Below, piece by piece: positions 1-6,295 of a stretch of DNA of 11,677 nt (position 1 is the stretch's first letter; every line of letters starts with the position of its first letter). Source of the stretch: Alkalihalobacillus alcalophilus ATCC 27647 = CGMCC 1.3604 (lineage in GTDB: Bacteria > Bacillota > Bacilli > Bacillales > Bacillaceae_D); the NCBI RefSeq assembly GCF_000292245.2, contig NZ_ALPT02000107.1, forward strand, positions 1 through 11,677, given 5' to 3'. The notes under the pieces are model-generated. The model did no database searches, was not told where the DNA came from, and saw only the letters and a program-made list of their open reading frames with translations. Both the position numbers and the translations under genes were made by a program.

Positions 1-4
1 TTGG

Positions 5-342
5 GTCACCTCTTTTCTCCAAAACCGCTCCTCTCCTTTTCTTGCCTCCATCCCCTTTTGGTCACCTCTTTCCTCCACGCTCCTTCCCTTTTCTTGTCTC
101 CATCCTTGTTTGGTTACCTCTTTCCTCCACGCTCCTTCCCTTTTCTTGTCTCCATCCTTGTTTGGTTACCTCTTTCCTCCACGCTCCTTCCCTTTTCTTG
201 TCTCCATCCTTGTTTGGTTACCTCTTTCCTCCACCCTCCTCCCCTTTTCTTGCCTCCATCCTTGCTTGGTTACCTCTTTCCTCACCGCTCCTCTCCTTTT
301 CTTGTCTCCATCCTTGTTTGGTTACCTCTTTCCTTACCGCTC
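5..342. repeat. 52-bp polypyrimidine tandem array
   Basis: Six units and a partial seventh begin with GTCACCTC or GTTACCTC at 5, 61, 113, 165, 217, 269 and 321. Spacing is exactly 52 bp except for the first unit, which is 56 bp. Units at 113 and 165 are identical; the one at 61 differs from them by a single C/T. The first, fifth and sixth carry a second sequence type (CTCCTCTCC, TTGCCTCC), so the array is a mosaic. The plus strand is almost all C and T, so the minus strand is a purine tract rich in GGAGG and AAGAAAAGG. Because 52 is not a multiple of 3 and no stop codon occurs, all three forward frames stay open, giving false ORFs up to about 487. The array lies just downstream of the alaT terminator. 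No coding function is supported. Confidence 0.93.
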
Positions 343-390
343 CAATAAGCAACCACAACCAACACCAGCAATCCTCCCCATCTGCACACG

Positions 391-431
391 CAAAAAACTG
401 CCACAAAAGTCATCTAACCTTTGTGACAGTT
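391..431 (-). terminator. Rho-independent terminator of alaR-alaT
   Basis: On the minus strand a 12-bp stem (AACTGTCACAAA pairing with TTTGTGGCAGTT, one G-U pair) has a 12-nt loop and is followed by a run of six T. It begins 12 nt past the alaT stop codon. Confidence 0.85.
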
Positions 432-442
432 CATATAAACGA

Positions 443-1621
443 TTAATTTCCTACACTTTGAATAAATCGGCCAATTCGTTTGATTGATTCTTCTAAATTA
501 TCCATGGATGTCGCATAAGAACAACGGATGTGTCCTTCACCACCAGCACCGAATACATTACCAGGAACAACGGCCACTCGCTCTTCATATAGCAGCTTTT
601 CGGCAAATTGTTCAGACGTTAGGCCTGTTGATTTAATCGATGGGAAGGCATAAAAAGCTCCTCCAGGTGTGTGACAAGTTAAACCAATTTCAGCACATGA
701 CTTCACGAAAAAATTCCGGCGCTGTTTGTAAGATTGTTTCATCCGTTCCACATCATCCATGCCACTCTTTAAAGCTTCTAATGCTCCATATTGAGCCATC
801 GTTGGGGCACACATTAAGCTGTATTGATGAATTTTGAGCATCGCTGCTAATAAATCGGGCGGAGCCATAACAAATCCTAATCGCCAACCAGTCATCGCAA
901 AAGCTTTTGAAAAACCGGAAATTAAAATCGTACGCTCCTTCATGTCTTCTAATCCAGCAAAGCTAACATGTTCCTCGTCATAACTAAGCTCCGCATAAAT
1001 TTCGTCCGAAAAGACAAGTAAATCATGTTCAATAACGAGATCGGCAATTTCCTGTAAATCCTCTTTGCCCATCACCGCACCAGTTGGGTTATTTGGGAAA
1101 CAAATCATTAAGGCTTTGGTTTTATTTGTGAGCACCTGCTTGATTTGTTCAGCCGATACTTTAAAATCATCCTCAATTTTTGTTCCAACTGGGACAGGAA
1201 CACCACCAGCCATTGAAATGAGTGGAGCATAAGAGACAAAGCTCGGCTCAACAACAATTACTTCGTCGCCTTCATCTAAAATCGCTCGGCAGCCAATGTC
1301 GATAGCTTCACTCGCACCAACAGTCACAAGAATTTCTGATTCTGGATCGTAATCAACATCAAAACGATTGAACATATACCCAGCAATGGCTTCCCTTAAT
1401 TCCATAATCCCCGCATTTGCTGAGTATGCTGTGAATCCCCGTTCCATGGAAGAAATACTCGCTTCTCGAACATTCCATGGTGTGACAAAATCAGGTTCAC
1501 CCACACCTAAGGAAATCAAGTTATCCATTTTGGAAGCTAAATCAAAAAAACGACGAATTCCTGATGGCTGAATGCTCTCTACACGAGATGATAAACGTTT
1601 TTTGATGTGTGTCTGTGTCAT
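443..1621 (-). CDS. alaT: PLP-dependent aminotransferase, probable alanine transaminase AlaT (YugH-like)
   Basis: The 392-residue product is a fold-type I, class I/II aminotransferase of normal length. Visible landmarks are the PLP-binding loop region around GASEAIDIG (102-110), the asparagine of CFPNNPTG (N178), the aspartate of FSDEIY (D206), the Schiff-base lysine in SGFSKAFAMTGWRLGF (K239) and the carboxylate-binding arginine in GHIRCSYA (R366). The start overlaps the end of the Lrp-type regulator gene by 4 bp (ATGA), so the two are co-transcribed and probably translationally coupled. The same regulator/aminotransferase pair in Bacillus subtilis is alaR-alaT (yugG-yugH), where AlaT is the main enzyme making alanine from pyruvate and glutamate. 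The alanine assignment rests on this pairing; the motifs alone would also fit an aromatic or aspartate aminotransferase. Cytosolic. A strong terminator follows. Confidence 0.9.
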   Translation of the reverse strand: MTQTHIKKRLSSRVESIQPSGIRRFFDLASKMDNLISLGVGEPDFVTPWNVREASISSMERGFTAYSANAGIMELREAIAGYMFNRFDVDYDPESEILVTVGASEAIDIGCRAILDEGDEVIVVEPSFVSYAPLISMAGGVPVPVGTKIEDDFKVSAEQIKQVLTNKTKALMICFPNNPTGAVMGKEDLQEIADLVIEHDLLVFSDEIYAELSYDEEHVSFAGLEDMKERTILISGFSKAFAMTGWRLGFVMAPPDLLAAMLKIHQYSLMCAPTMAQYGALEALKSGMDDVERMKQSYKQRRNFFVKSCAEIGLTCHTPGGAFYAFPSIKSTGLTSEQFAEKLLYEERVAVVPGNVFGAGGEGHIRCSYATSMDNLEESIKRIGRFIQSVGN

Positions 1622-2112
1622 GGTGTCACCACAATTCTTCTATCTTCTTCCCCTTCTTCAAATACAACTCCATCATGTTTATATTTTTTTAATTGAAAGT
1701 GAGTTGTTGTTGATAAAACGGAATCAATCGATGATAGTTTTTCTGAAACAAAACGAGCTATTTCATGCATCGTTTTTCCTTCAATGACAACTTGTAAGTC
1801 ATAAGCTCCTGACATTAAATAAAGAGCTTTCACTTCTGGAAATCGATAAATTCGCTCGGCTACTTCATCAAAGCCAACGCCTCGTTTTGGGGCGACTTTT
1901 ACATCTATCATTGCTGTAACTGGTTCAGAAATATCAACCTTGCTCCAATCAATCACAGCGGAGTAATTTAAGATCACTTTATTTTGTTCTAATTTTTTTA
2001 AAATACTTTTCACTTCATCTTCTTTTAAGTCAACCATCTTCGCTAAAGTATTAAAGTCTACACGTGCATTTTCTTCCACAATTCGAAGTACTTCCAATTC
2101 TTTTTCGTTCAT
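1618..2112 (-). CDS. alaR: Lrp/AsnC family transcriptional regulator AlaR (YugG-like)
   Basis: The 164-residue protein has the usual Lrp/AsnC layout. An N-terminal winged helix-turn-helix (about residues 5-50, with VDFNTLAKMVDLKEDEV) is followed by a linker strand and a C-terminal RAM ligand-binding/oligomerisation domain (about 65-145, with PVTAMIDVKV and YLMSGAYDLQVVIEG). A charged tail, EEGEEDRR, ends the protein. The start is supported by AAGGAGA 11 nt upstream. It overlaps alaT by 4 bp. In B. subtilis AlaR activates alaT and is thought to sense alanine supply; the same role is inferred here from the pairing. An inverted repeat inside its own promoter could be an autoregulatory site. Confidence 0.9.
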   Translation of the reverse strand: MNEKELEVLRIVEENARVDFNTLAKMVDLKEDEVKSILKKLEQNKVILNYSAVIDWSKVDISEPVTAMIDVKVAPKRGVGFDEVAERIYRFPEVKALYLMSGAYDLQVVIEGKTMHEIARFVSEKLSSIDSVLSTTTHFQLKKYKHDGVVFEEGEEDRRIVVTP

Positions 2113-2165
2113 TATTCTCTAATCTCCTTCCATAACAAAACGATATGGATTCCTTTATTTTTTCT

Positions 2166-2194
2166 ATCATACCATAATCAACGCATTGAATTAA
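2166..2194 (-). promoter_or_regulatory. Candidate sigma-A promoter of alaR-alaT with internal inverted repeat
   Basis: Minus strand: TTAATT (2189-2194), 17-bp spacer, TATGAT (2166-2171) with an extended TG motif one base upstream. The spacer and edge of the -35 contain TCAA-N4-TTGA (2178-2189), a candidate AlaR half-site pair. The -35 is weak, so this is a by-eye prediction. Confidence 0.5.
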
Positions 2195-2259
2195 TCTTCT
2201 TTTTTGAATCTTCCCTCGACTTCTTTTCGTGTTTTATATTAAGATTTAATGGATATAAT

Positions 2260-2289
2260 TTGTATACCCATATGAAAAAAAGATATTAT
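2260..2289 (+). promoter_or_regulatory. Candidate sigma-A promoter of the cysteine hydrolase gene
   Basis: TTGTAT (2260-2265), 18-bp spacer, TATTAT (2284-2289). Transcription would begin near 2296, leaving a leader of about 30 nt before the proposed AUU start. A perfect TATAAT also lies at 2254-2259 but has no good -35 at the right spacing. Confidence 0.4.
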
Positions 2290-2313
2290 CCCTTAAGCAA
2301 AGATTCGACTATT

Positions 2314-2329
2314 AGGAGTGTGATTCATT
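2314..2329 (+). promoter_or_regulatory. Ribosome binding site and AUU start codon
   Basis: AGGAG at 2314-2318 is followed by an 8-nt spacer and then ATT at 2327-2329. The reading frame has a TGA at 2321-2323 and no ATG, GTG, TTG or CTG before the internal ATG at 2384. This places the ribosome binding site at the ideal distance from ATT only. Confidence 0.65.
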
Positions 2330-2905
2330 ATCGTTACGAACACAACAACTAAAGACCATAAACTAGCCTTATTAATTATAGATATGATTAACGATTTAGA
2401 GTTTGAAAGTGGGGATCAATTATTAAAGTATGCTCTCCCTGCTGCTCACGCAATCAAAAAAATGAAAGAAAAAGTAAAGGCAGAAGGGTTTCCTGTTATT
2501 TATATAAATGACAACTATGGTCAGTGGCAATCTGATTTTAGACATTTAGTTCGACATTGTATCGATGGAGATTCTCGTGGAAAAGCTTTAGCGGAACTAC
2601 TCAAACCAGATGAAGATGATTATTTTGTCCTTAAACCACAATTCTCTGGTTTTTTTGGCACCCCATTAAATATTTTGTTAGAGCATCTTGGTGTCGATAC
2701 CCTTATTTTGACGGGAGTTGCCGGAAATATGTGTGTCCAATTTACAGCAAATGATGCTTATATGTACCACTACAAGTTATATATCCCGTCTGATTGTATT
2801 GCCTCTGCCGACAAAAAAGAAAACGACCTAGCTATCGAGACGATGCGGCAAGTGAATAAGGCGGATGTTCGTCCCTCCACTGATTTTTCATTAAAACACT
2901 TTTAA
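2327..2905 (+). CDS. Isochorismatase-family cysteine hydrolase, probable AUU start
   Basis: The product (192 residues from the proposed AUU) belongs to the isochorismatase/nicotinamidase-like fold. All three catalytic residues can be placed: Asp19 in ALLIIDM at the end of the first strand, Lys103 in FVLKPQFSGFF, and the nucleophile Cys136 in LTGVAGNMCVQFTAND. Downstream YIPSDCIAS is also typical. The first ATG (2384) would begin inside the first strand and remove the catalytic aspartate, so it cannot be the true start. The only supported start is ATT at 2327, 8 nt after AGGAG. The substrate is unknown: the family includes isochorismatases, nicotinamidases and N-carbamoyl hydrolases, and the zinc-binding motif of nicotinamidases was not seen. 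The gene stands alone, divergent from alaR and convergent with luxS. A point mutation of ATG to ATT or a sequencing error is the alternative. Confidence 0.85.
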   Translation: MIVTNTTTKDHKLALLIIDMINDLEFESGDQLLKYALPAAHAIKKMKEKVKAEGFPVIYINDNYGQWQSDFRHLVRHCIDGDSRGKALAELLKPDEDDYFVLKPQFSGFFGTPLNILLEHLGVDTLILTGVAGNMCVQFTANDAYMYHYKLYIPSDCIASADKKENDLAIETMRQVNKADVRPSTDFSLKHF

Positions 2906-2920
2906 TTCGATTTTAACGAA

Positions 2921-2958
2921 AAAACCTAACATGAATGTCTCCATTCTTGCTAGGTTTT
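2921..2958. terminator. Bidirectional terminator between the hydrolase gene and luxS
   Basis: AAAACCTA (2921-2928) pairs with TAGGTTTT (2951-2958), and inside it GAATG pairs with CATTC around a 4-nt loop. On the minus strand the stem runs into TTTTTT, so it serves luxS best; on the plus strand the tail is TTTTAT. Confidence 0.8.
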
Positions 2959-2963
2959 ATAGT

Positions 2964-3437
2964 TTAAGCAAATACTTGCTTCAGCGAGTCTTTATCGTGA
3001 CCAAGCCAATAGTTCATTAACTTTTTAGCTCCTTCTAAATCATGAAGTTTCGCTTGACCACATTGTTTTTCGGTCGCAGCTGGCACTTCTTCAATATCTA
3101 GGGAATAATTCATCGTTTTCTCAAGCACATCAATAATCTCTTCCACTGATGGCGCGCCACTCATAATTAAGTAAAAGCCTGTTTGGCAGCCCATCGGTGA
3201 TAAATCAATCACATCAAAATGGGCATACTCTTCGGCATATCTCCGGATATTTAATGCGAGTAAATGCTCCATCGTATGAATAACATCTGGTTTCATCGCT
3301 TGTTTATTCGGTTGGAAAAAACGAATATCAAACTTATTGACTTCACCATCTGTACCAATTTTAATCGTTCCACAAGGACGAACGAATGGTGCTTTTACAA
3401 TCGTATGATCCAATTCAAAACTTTCAACTGTCGGCAT
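2964..3437 (-). CDS. luxS: S-ribosylhomocysteine lyase LuxS
   Basis: LuxS splits S-ribosylhomocysteine into homocysteine and DPD, the precursor of autoinducer 2, as part of the activated methyl cycle. The start is set at the methionine of MPTVESFELDHT, giving 157 residues, the normal LuxS length, with GGGAG 8 nt upstream. A longer in-frame version from 3509 would put its start codon on the -35 box of the luxS promoter. The metal ligands His54, His58 (HTMEH) and Cys126 (KQCGQAKLHD), the catalytic Glu57 and Cys84 (SPMGCQTG) and Arg39 are all present, so the enzyme should be active. Compared with the usual Bacillus sequence as I recall it, VRHCG is VRPCG, the His near residue 25 is Ile, and the Cys in IRFCQPNKQ is Phe41. 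Cytosolic homodimer. Its own promoter and terminator make it a single-gene unit. Confidence 0.97.
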   Translation of the reverse strand: MPTVESFELDHTIVKAPFVRPCGTIKIGTDGEVNKFDIRFFQPNKQAMKPDVIHTMEHLLALNIRRYAEEYAHFDVIDLSPMGCQTGFYLIMSGAPSVEEIIDVLEKTMNYSLDIEEVPAATEKQCGQAKLHDLEGAKKLMNYWLGHDKDSLKQVFA

Positions 3438-3448
3438 GCTTCCACTCC

Positions 3449-3490
3449 CTATATATTCAGAATTTTTTATCTTCTGTCTAGTATATATAG
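3449..3490. repeat. Inverted repeat across the luxS -10 region and leader
   Basis: CTATATAT (3449-3456) pairs with ATATATAG (3483-3490); further in, CAGAA (3458-3462) pairs with TTCTG (3472-3476). The outer arms include the -10 box and the base next to the Shine-Dalgarno. It may be an operator or a leader hairpin; the outer arms are AT-rich, so chance is possible. Confidence 0.5.
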
Positions 3491-3509
3491 AAAGCTCTTC
3501 GATTGGCAA
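3480..3509 (-). promoter_or_regulatory. Sigma-A promoter of luxS
   Basis: Minus strand: TTGCCA (3504-3509), 18-bp spacer, TATACT (3480-3485). Transcription would begin about 35 nt before the luxS ATG at 3437. This supports the short LuxS start. Confidence 0.65.
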
Positions 3510-3558
3510 GCCTTGTGTAACTGCTTGGGAAATGTTCGAATCCCCTTACATTTTCATA

Positions 3559-3972
3559 TTATTTCTTTGTCGATATTTCTTCCTTTTTTAGCTCATGTGC
3601 TTCTGCAAACATCCGGGTTCGACCTACAAAGTTCTCAGGTTTAAAACGGTGCAATCTCATTTGCTTGCCGTCTTTTTTCTTAACAAAAATCACATTCCTT
3701 CGCCCTAAATCGATAAACTGAATGAGATCAATTTCTTTAGCATGTGCCCTCTTTTCAAACAGACGATACTTCAATAATTTGAACTCCATTCTAATCTCTT
3801 CTTCTTCAAAAAAAAGTTCATATTGAATCATCATCGCCGCTGCATAAACAAAAAGTAAAGCAAAAGCGATATATCGAAAATTAGACTCTAATAAATTGGC
3901 ATAAGGTAAGGTAACGATAAATAACAATATCCATAAAAATTTTGGCTCACGTGCCATATAATGATCTTGCAT
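3559..3972 (-). CDS. Small membrane protein, two helices and a soluble C-terminal domain, function unknown
   Basis: The start is taken at the ATG preceded by GGAGG (MQDHYMAREPKF), giving 137 residues. An open frame reaches back to 4122, but it has no ribosome binding site and overlaps the divergent YihY gene. Two hydrophobic segments follow the start (about residues 11-27, WILLFIVTLPYANLL, and 34-54, YIAFALLFVYAAAMMI). After them comes a charged, strand-rich soluble part with FFEEEEIRMEFKLLKYRLFEKR, a reading like a small bacterial PH-like membrane domain (EIDLIQFIDLGRRNVIFVKKKDGK). I do not recognise a named family, and the PH-like idea is an impression from layout. The gene sits upstream of luxS on the same strand without a visible terminator between them, but luxS has its own promoter. 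Confidence 0.75.
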   Translation of the reverse strand: MQDHYMAREPKFLWILLFIVTLPYANLLESNFRYIAFALLFVYAAAMMIQYELFFEEEEIRMEFKLLKYRLFEKRAHAKEIDLIQFIDLGRRNVIFVKKKDGKQMRLHRFKPENFVGRTRMFAEAHELKKEEISTKK

Positions 3973-4035
3973 AATTCCTCCAATTATAATTATTCTATTT
4001 ACTAAGTCATATGGTAACATATTTTTAGGACTTTC

Positions 4036-4062
4036 GTTTAGTCTTAGCTTGTTTTCGGGAAT
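4036..4062 (+). promoter_or_regulatory. Candidate sigma-B-type promoter of the yihY-like gene
   Basis: GTTTAG (4036-4041), 15-bp spacer, GGGAAT (4057-4062) resembles the general stress sigma-B consensus (GTTTAA, 12-15 bp, GGGTAT). It lies about 50 nt before the ATG. No convincing sigma-A promoter was seen in the gap. Confidence 0.4.
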
Positions 4063-4114
4063 GATAAATTTGTATCTCCCTATCGATAATGGACTCTTAA
4101 AGAAGGAGCATAAT

Positions 4115-4966
4115 ATGGACAAACAATTTTGGCGTTACTTAATTCACCATCTCAAAAAAGACCCGATATTAGATTGGGCCGCAACTTTAGCGTATTATTT
4201 TATGCTATCCATTTTTCCATTATTAATCTTTTTAATTGCCCTTATTCCGTATTTTAATGTAGACATTACCCAAATCGAAGCGATTATTAACGATTTTATC
4301 CCTCAGGCCTTAGCGGAAATCATTACAACCATTGTTCTGGATACGATTGGTGAACCACGAGGAGGCTTATTATCGATTGGGGTCATTGTTACTTTATGGT
4401 CAGCCTCTAGTGGCATTAATGCCTTTGTCCGAGCCATTAACCGCTCCTATAATATTGAAGAAACGCGTAATTTCCTCCGTCAACGATTATTGTCCATGCT
4501 TATGACCTTTGGTATTTTATTTATGATTATTATTACCTTATTGCTCCCAGTGTTTGGAGCGACGATTATCAATTTACTTGAGCAAATCTTTTTCTTACCT
4601 GAGCAAATAACCGTTCTTTTGAACATACTTAGATATGTCATTGCGATTATTTTAATGATTTTAGTGTTAATTGTTTTTTATTGGATTGCTCCGAATATTA
4701 AAGTAAAGATTCGCAATGTCATATGGGGAGCCATCTTTGCAACGATAGGTTGGCAGGCGATTTCATTTGGATTTTCGTTTTATTTAAGCCATTTTGCAAA
4801 CTATTCAGCGACCTATGGCAGCCTTGGAGGCGTTATTATTTTAATGCTTTGGTTCTTCTTAACAGGGATTATTTTAGTTATCGGTGGTCAAATTAATGCC
4901 GCTCTTTATGAGAGTAGAGAGAAAACGACAACAATGCAGATATCAGATTTAAAAAGAAATGAATAA
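4115..4966 (+). CDS. yihY: YihY/BrkB (UPF0761) family membrane protein, YfkH-like
   Basis: The start is the ATG after AAGGAG (6-nt spacer), giving MDKQFWRYL and 283 residues. An upstream in-frame ATG at 4049 has no ribosome binding site and adds 22 unrelated residues. The protein has the family's hallmark N-terminal stretch DWAATLAYYFMLSIFPLL followed by about six membrane helices. Its conserved features include LWSASSGINAFVRAINRSYN near residue 115 and YGSLGGVIILMLWFFLTG near 240. Members were once called ribonuclease BN; that was a misassignment, and the true role, probably as a transporter or exporter in the cytoplasmic membrane, is unresolved. The tail is short and charged. The gene starts divergently from the small membrane protein gene, and HU follows on the same strand after 81 nt. 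Confidence 0.9.
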   Translation: MDKQFWRYLIHHLKKDPILDWAATLAYYFMLSIFPLLIFLIALIPYFNVDITQIEAIINDFIPQALAEIITTIVLDTIGEPRGGLLSIGVIVTLWSASSGINAFVRAINRSYNIEETRNFLRQRLLSMLMTFGILFMIIITLLLPVFGATIINLLEQIFFLPEQITVLLNILRYVIAIILMILVLIVFYWIAPNIKVKIRNVIWGAIFATIGWQAISFGFSFYLSHFANYSATYGSLGGVIILMLWFFLTGIILVIGGQINAALYESREKTTTMQISDLKRNE

Positions 4967-5047
4967 ATCATGTATATTCCTCTGCAAAATGGACATGATG
5001 GTACCAGTATGAATTATGAATTAGTCTTATTTTGAGGAGATGACAAA

Positions 5048-5320
5048 ATGAACAAAACCGAATTAACTCAAGCTTTAGCGGAACGTACTCAATTATCAAA
5101 AAAGGATGCTAGCTTAGCAGTCAATACTGTTTTTGAACTTATTACTGAATCAATGTCAAAAGGAGACACTGTTCAATTGATTGGATTTGGTAACTTCGAA
5201 GTTCGTGAACGTGCAGCCAGAAAAGGCCGTAACCCACAAACTGGTGAAGAAATTGATATTGCCGCAACAAAAACTCCAGCATTTAAAGCAGGAAAACAAT
5301 TAAAAGAAGCAGTAAAATAA
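5048..5320 (+). CDS. hup: HU family DNA-binding protein
   Basis: The 90-residue protein matches HU end to end. It has the N-terminal helices (MNKTELTQALAERTQLSKKDA), the core IQLIGFGNFEVRER-type strand (here VQLIGFGNFEVRERAARKG) and the DNA-wrapping beta arm with RNPQTGEEI carrying the intercalating proline. The C-terminal AFKAGKQLKEAVK follows. HU forms dimers that bend and compact DNA. GAGGAG lies 8 nt before the ATG. Several Bacillaceae carry more than one HU gene; the genomic setting beside a yihY-like gene is not that of the B. subtilis hbs locus as I know it, so this could be a second copy. A strong terminator follows at once. Confidence 0.97.
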   Translation: MNKTELTQALAERTQLSKKDASLAVNTVFELITESMSKGDTVQLIGFGNFEVRERAARKGRNPQTGEEIDIAATKTPAFKAGKQLKEAVK

Positions 5321-5338
5321 TAGGTTTATACAAAGCGA

Positions 5339-5365
5339 CGAGCCCATATTTTGGGTTCGTTTTTT
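5339..5365 (+). terminator. Rho-independent terminator of the HU gene
   Basis: CGAGCCC (5339-5345) pairs with GGGTTCG (5353-5359, one G-T pair) around a 7-nt loop, followed by six T. It begins 18 nt after the stop codon. Confidence 0.9.
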
Positions 5366-5408
5366 CAGTTAGAGGTACACAAATACGTAGCAAATGGGTT
5401 CTACCATA

Positions 5409-5440
5409 TTGTAAACTGATATTCTTTTTTAAGTTGACAA
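5409..5440 (+). promoter_or_regulatory. BirA operator (biotin repressor box)
   Basis: TTGTAAAC (5409-5416), 16-bp spacer, GTTGACAA (5433-5440) fits the Bacillus BirA operator form TTGTWAAC-N15/16-GTTWACAA with one mismatch. The right half overlaps the -35 box of the bioY promoter, so BirA with biotinyl-AMP would block RNA polymerase. A further perfect palindrome of the same half-site, TTGTTAACAA, lies at 5464-5473, at the expected transcription start. Confidence 0.8.
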
Positions 5441-5462
5441 TAAAAATAAAATCTTTTATTCT
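5434..5462 (+). promoter_or_regulatory. Sigma-A promoter of bioY
   Basis: A perfect TTGACA (5434-5439), 17-bp spacer and TATTCT (5457-5462). The leader would be about 30 nt, with GGGTGG before the ATG at 5500. Confidence 0.75.
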
Positions 5463-5499
5463 TTTGTTAACAATTAAATAAAAAGGGTGGACATTCAAG

Positions 5500-6095
5500 A
5501 TGACAAAAGCTTCTTCTTTTAAAACCATTGACCTCGTATTAATTCCAATGTTTGCCGCCTTAATGGCTATTGGAGCCAATTTAACAGCCATGCTCGTAAT
5601 TGGCGGCGTCCCGATTACATTGCAAACTTTTTTTGCGATTTTAGCTGGTGCTTTATTAGGAAGTAAACGTGGGACATATGCCATTCTCGTCTATCTAATC
5701 GTTGGACTTGTAGGGTTTCCTGTCTTTGCCCAGTTTCACGGTGGATTAGCGATCCTTTTACGCCCAACTTTCGGTTTCCTTTTATCTTTTTTACTCGTTG
5801 CTTATTGTACAGGTAAATGGATTGAAAAAAGTAAAACAAAACTCTTAGTACATTTATAATTGCTTCTTTTATTGGACTCATTACCACTTATGTTATTGGT
5901 ACAAATTATATGTATTTTGCCTACCAGTTTATTGCCGATATTGACGCTATAAGTTATTCCGTCGCTTGGCTATGGATGCTCGCACCAGCGATTAAAGACA
6001 TTATCCTAACATTCTTTGCCGCTCTAATCGCCCAGCGTATTTACCACTCAGTAAACGTAGGCCAAAAACCATTAAAGAAAAAAATGACCGCTTAA
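5500..6095 (+). pseudogene. bioY: Biotin ECF transporter S component BioY, split by a one-base frameshift
   Basis: BioY is the membrane substrate-binding component of an energy-coupling-factor biotin importer. The first part (5500-5859) has family features GGVPITLQTFFAILAGALLGSKRG and FHGGLAILLRPTFGFLLSF, but ends early at a TAA at 5857. The reading frame that is open from 5835 to 6095 continues the same protein (TFIIASFIGLITTYVIG, then WLWMLAPAIKDIILTFFAALIAQR). Adding one A to the four-A run at 5838-5841 joins the two into a 198-residue product, the normal BioY length, with six predicted helices. As sequenced, the first fragment lacks the last helices. The BirA operator, promoter and terminator are intact, so the lesion is recent or a sequencing error in an A run. 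No ECF ATPase or T-component gene is nearby, as is common for BioY. Confidence 0.88.
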
Positions 6096-6166
6096 TTGCC
6101 TTTATTTTTCCTACTTTTTTGAGCCTTAACAAAAAGAGACGGTCGCTAAGCTGCTCTAATTAGAAG

Positions 6167-6208
6167 GAACCTCGAGTTGTTTTATAACTTCTCGAGGTTC
6201 TTTTATTT
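6167..6208 (+). terminator. Rho-independent terminator downstream of bioY
   Basis: A perfect 10-bp stem, GAACCTCGAG (6167-6176) with CTCGAGGTTC (6191-6200), a 14-nt loop, then TTTTATTT. Confidence 0.9.
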
Positions 6209-6295
6209 ATGGCAGGAGGTGTCTTTTTTTCGAGTCGTGGACAATTTATGACCGGTGAAGCGATATTCCCTGATTATAGTTAGGATAATAGAGAA

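Noticed and set aside
1..342. CRISPR-like regularity of the arrays (also at 6296-6647 and 11264-11677)
   Set aside because: The whole unit repeats without unique spacers, and no cas genes are present.
1..487. Three overlapping forward open frames of 115-134 residues rich in Leu, Phe, Pro and Ser
   Set aside because: They are a product of the stop-free 52-bp array; all three frames are open, and no ribosome binding site or family match is seen.
1368..1571. Forward open frames inside alaT, yuiF, ehuA and ehuC
   Set aside because: They lie antisense to well-supported genes with clear family motifs and have no independent evidence.
2384..2905. Hydrolase starting at the first ATG
   Set aside because: It would begin within the first beta strand and lose the catalytic aspartate; no ribosome binding site lies before it.
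3438..3509. 24-residue N-terminal extension of LuxS
   Set aside because: Its start codon overlaps the -35 box of the luxS promoter, and the shorter start gives the normal 157 residues with a ribosome binding site.
5830..5862. Programmed -1 frameshifting to make full BioY
   Set aside because: Only a four-A run is present, with no good slippery heptamer and no stem-loop just after it; a mutation or read error is simpler.
6210..6290. Short open frame of about 24 codons beginning MAGGVFFSS after the bioY terminator
   Set aside because: No ribosome binding site or similarity I recognise; too short to support.
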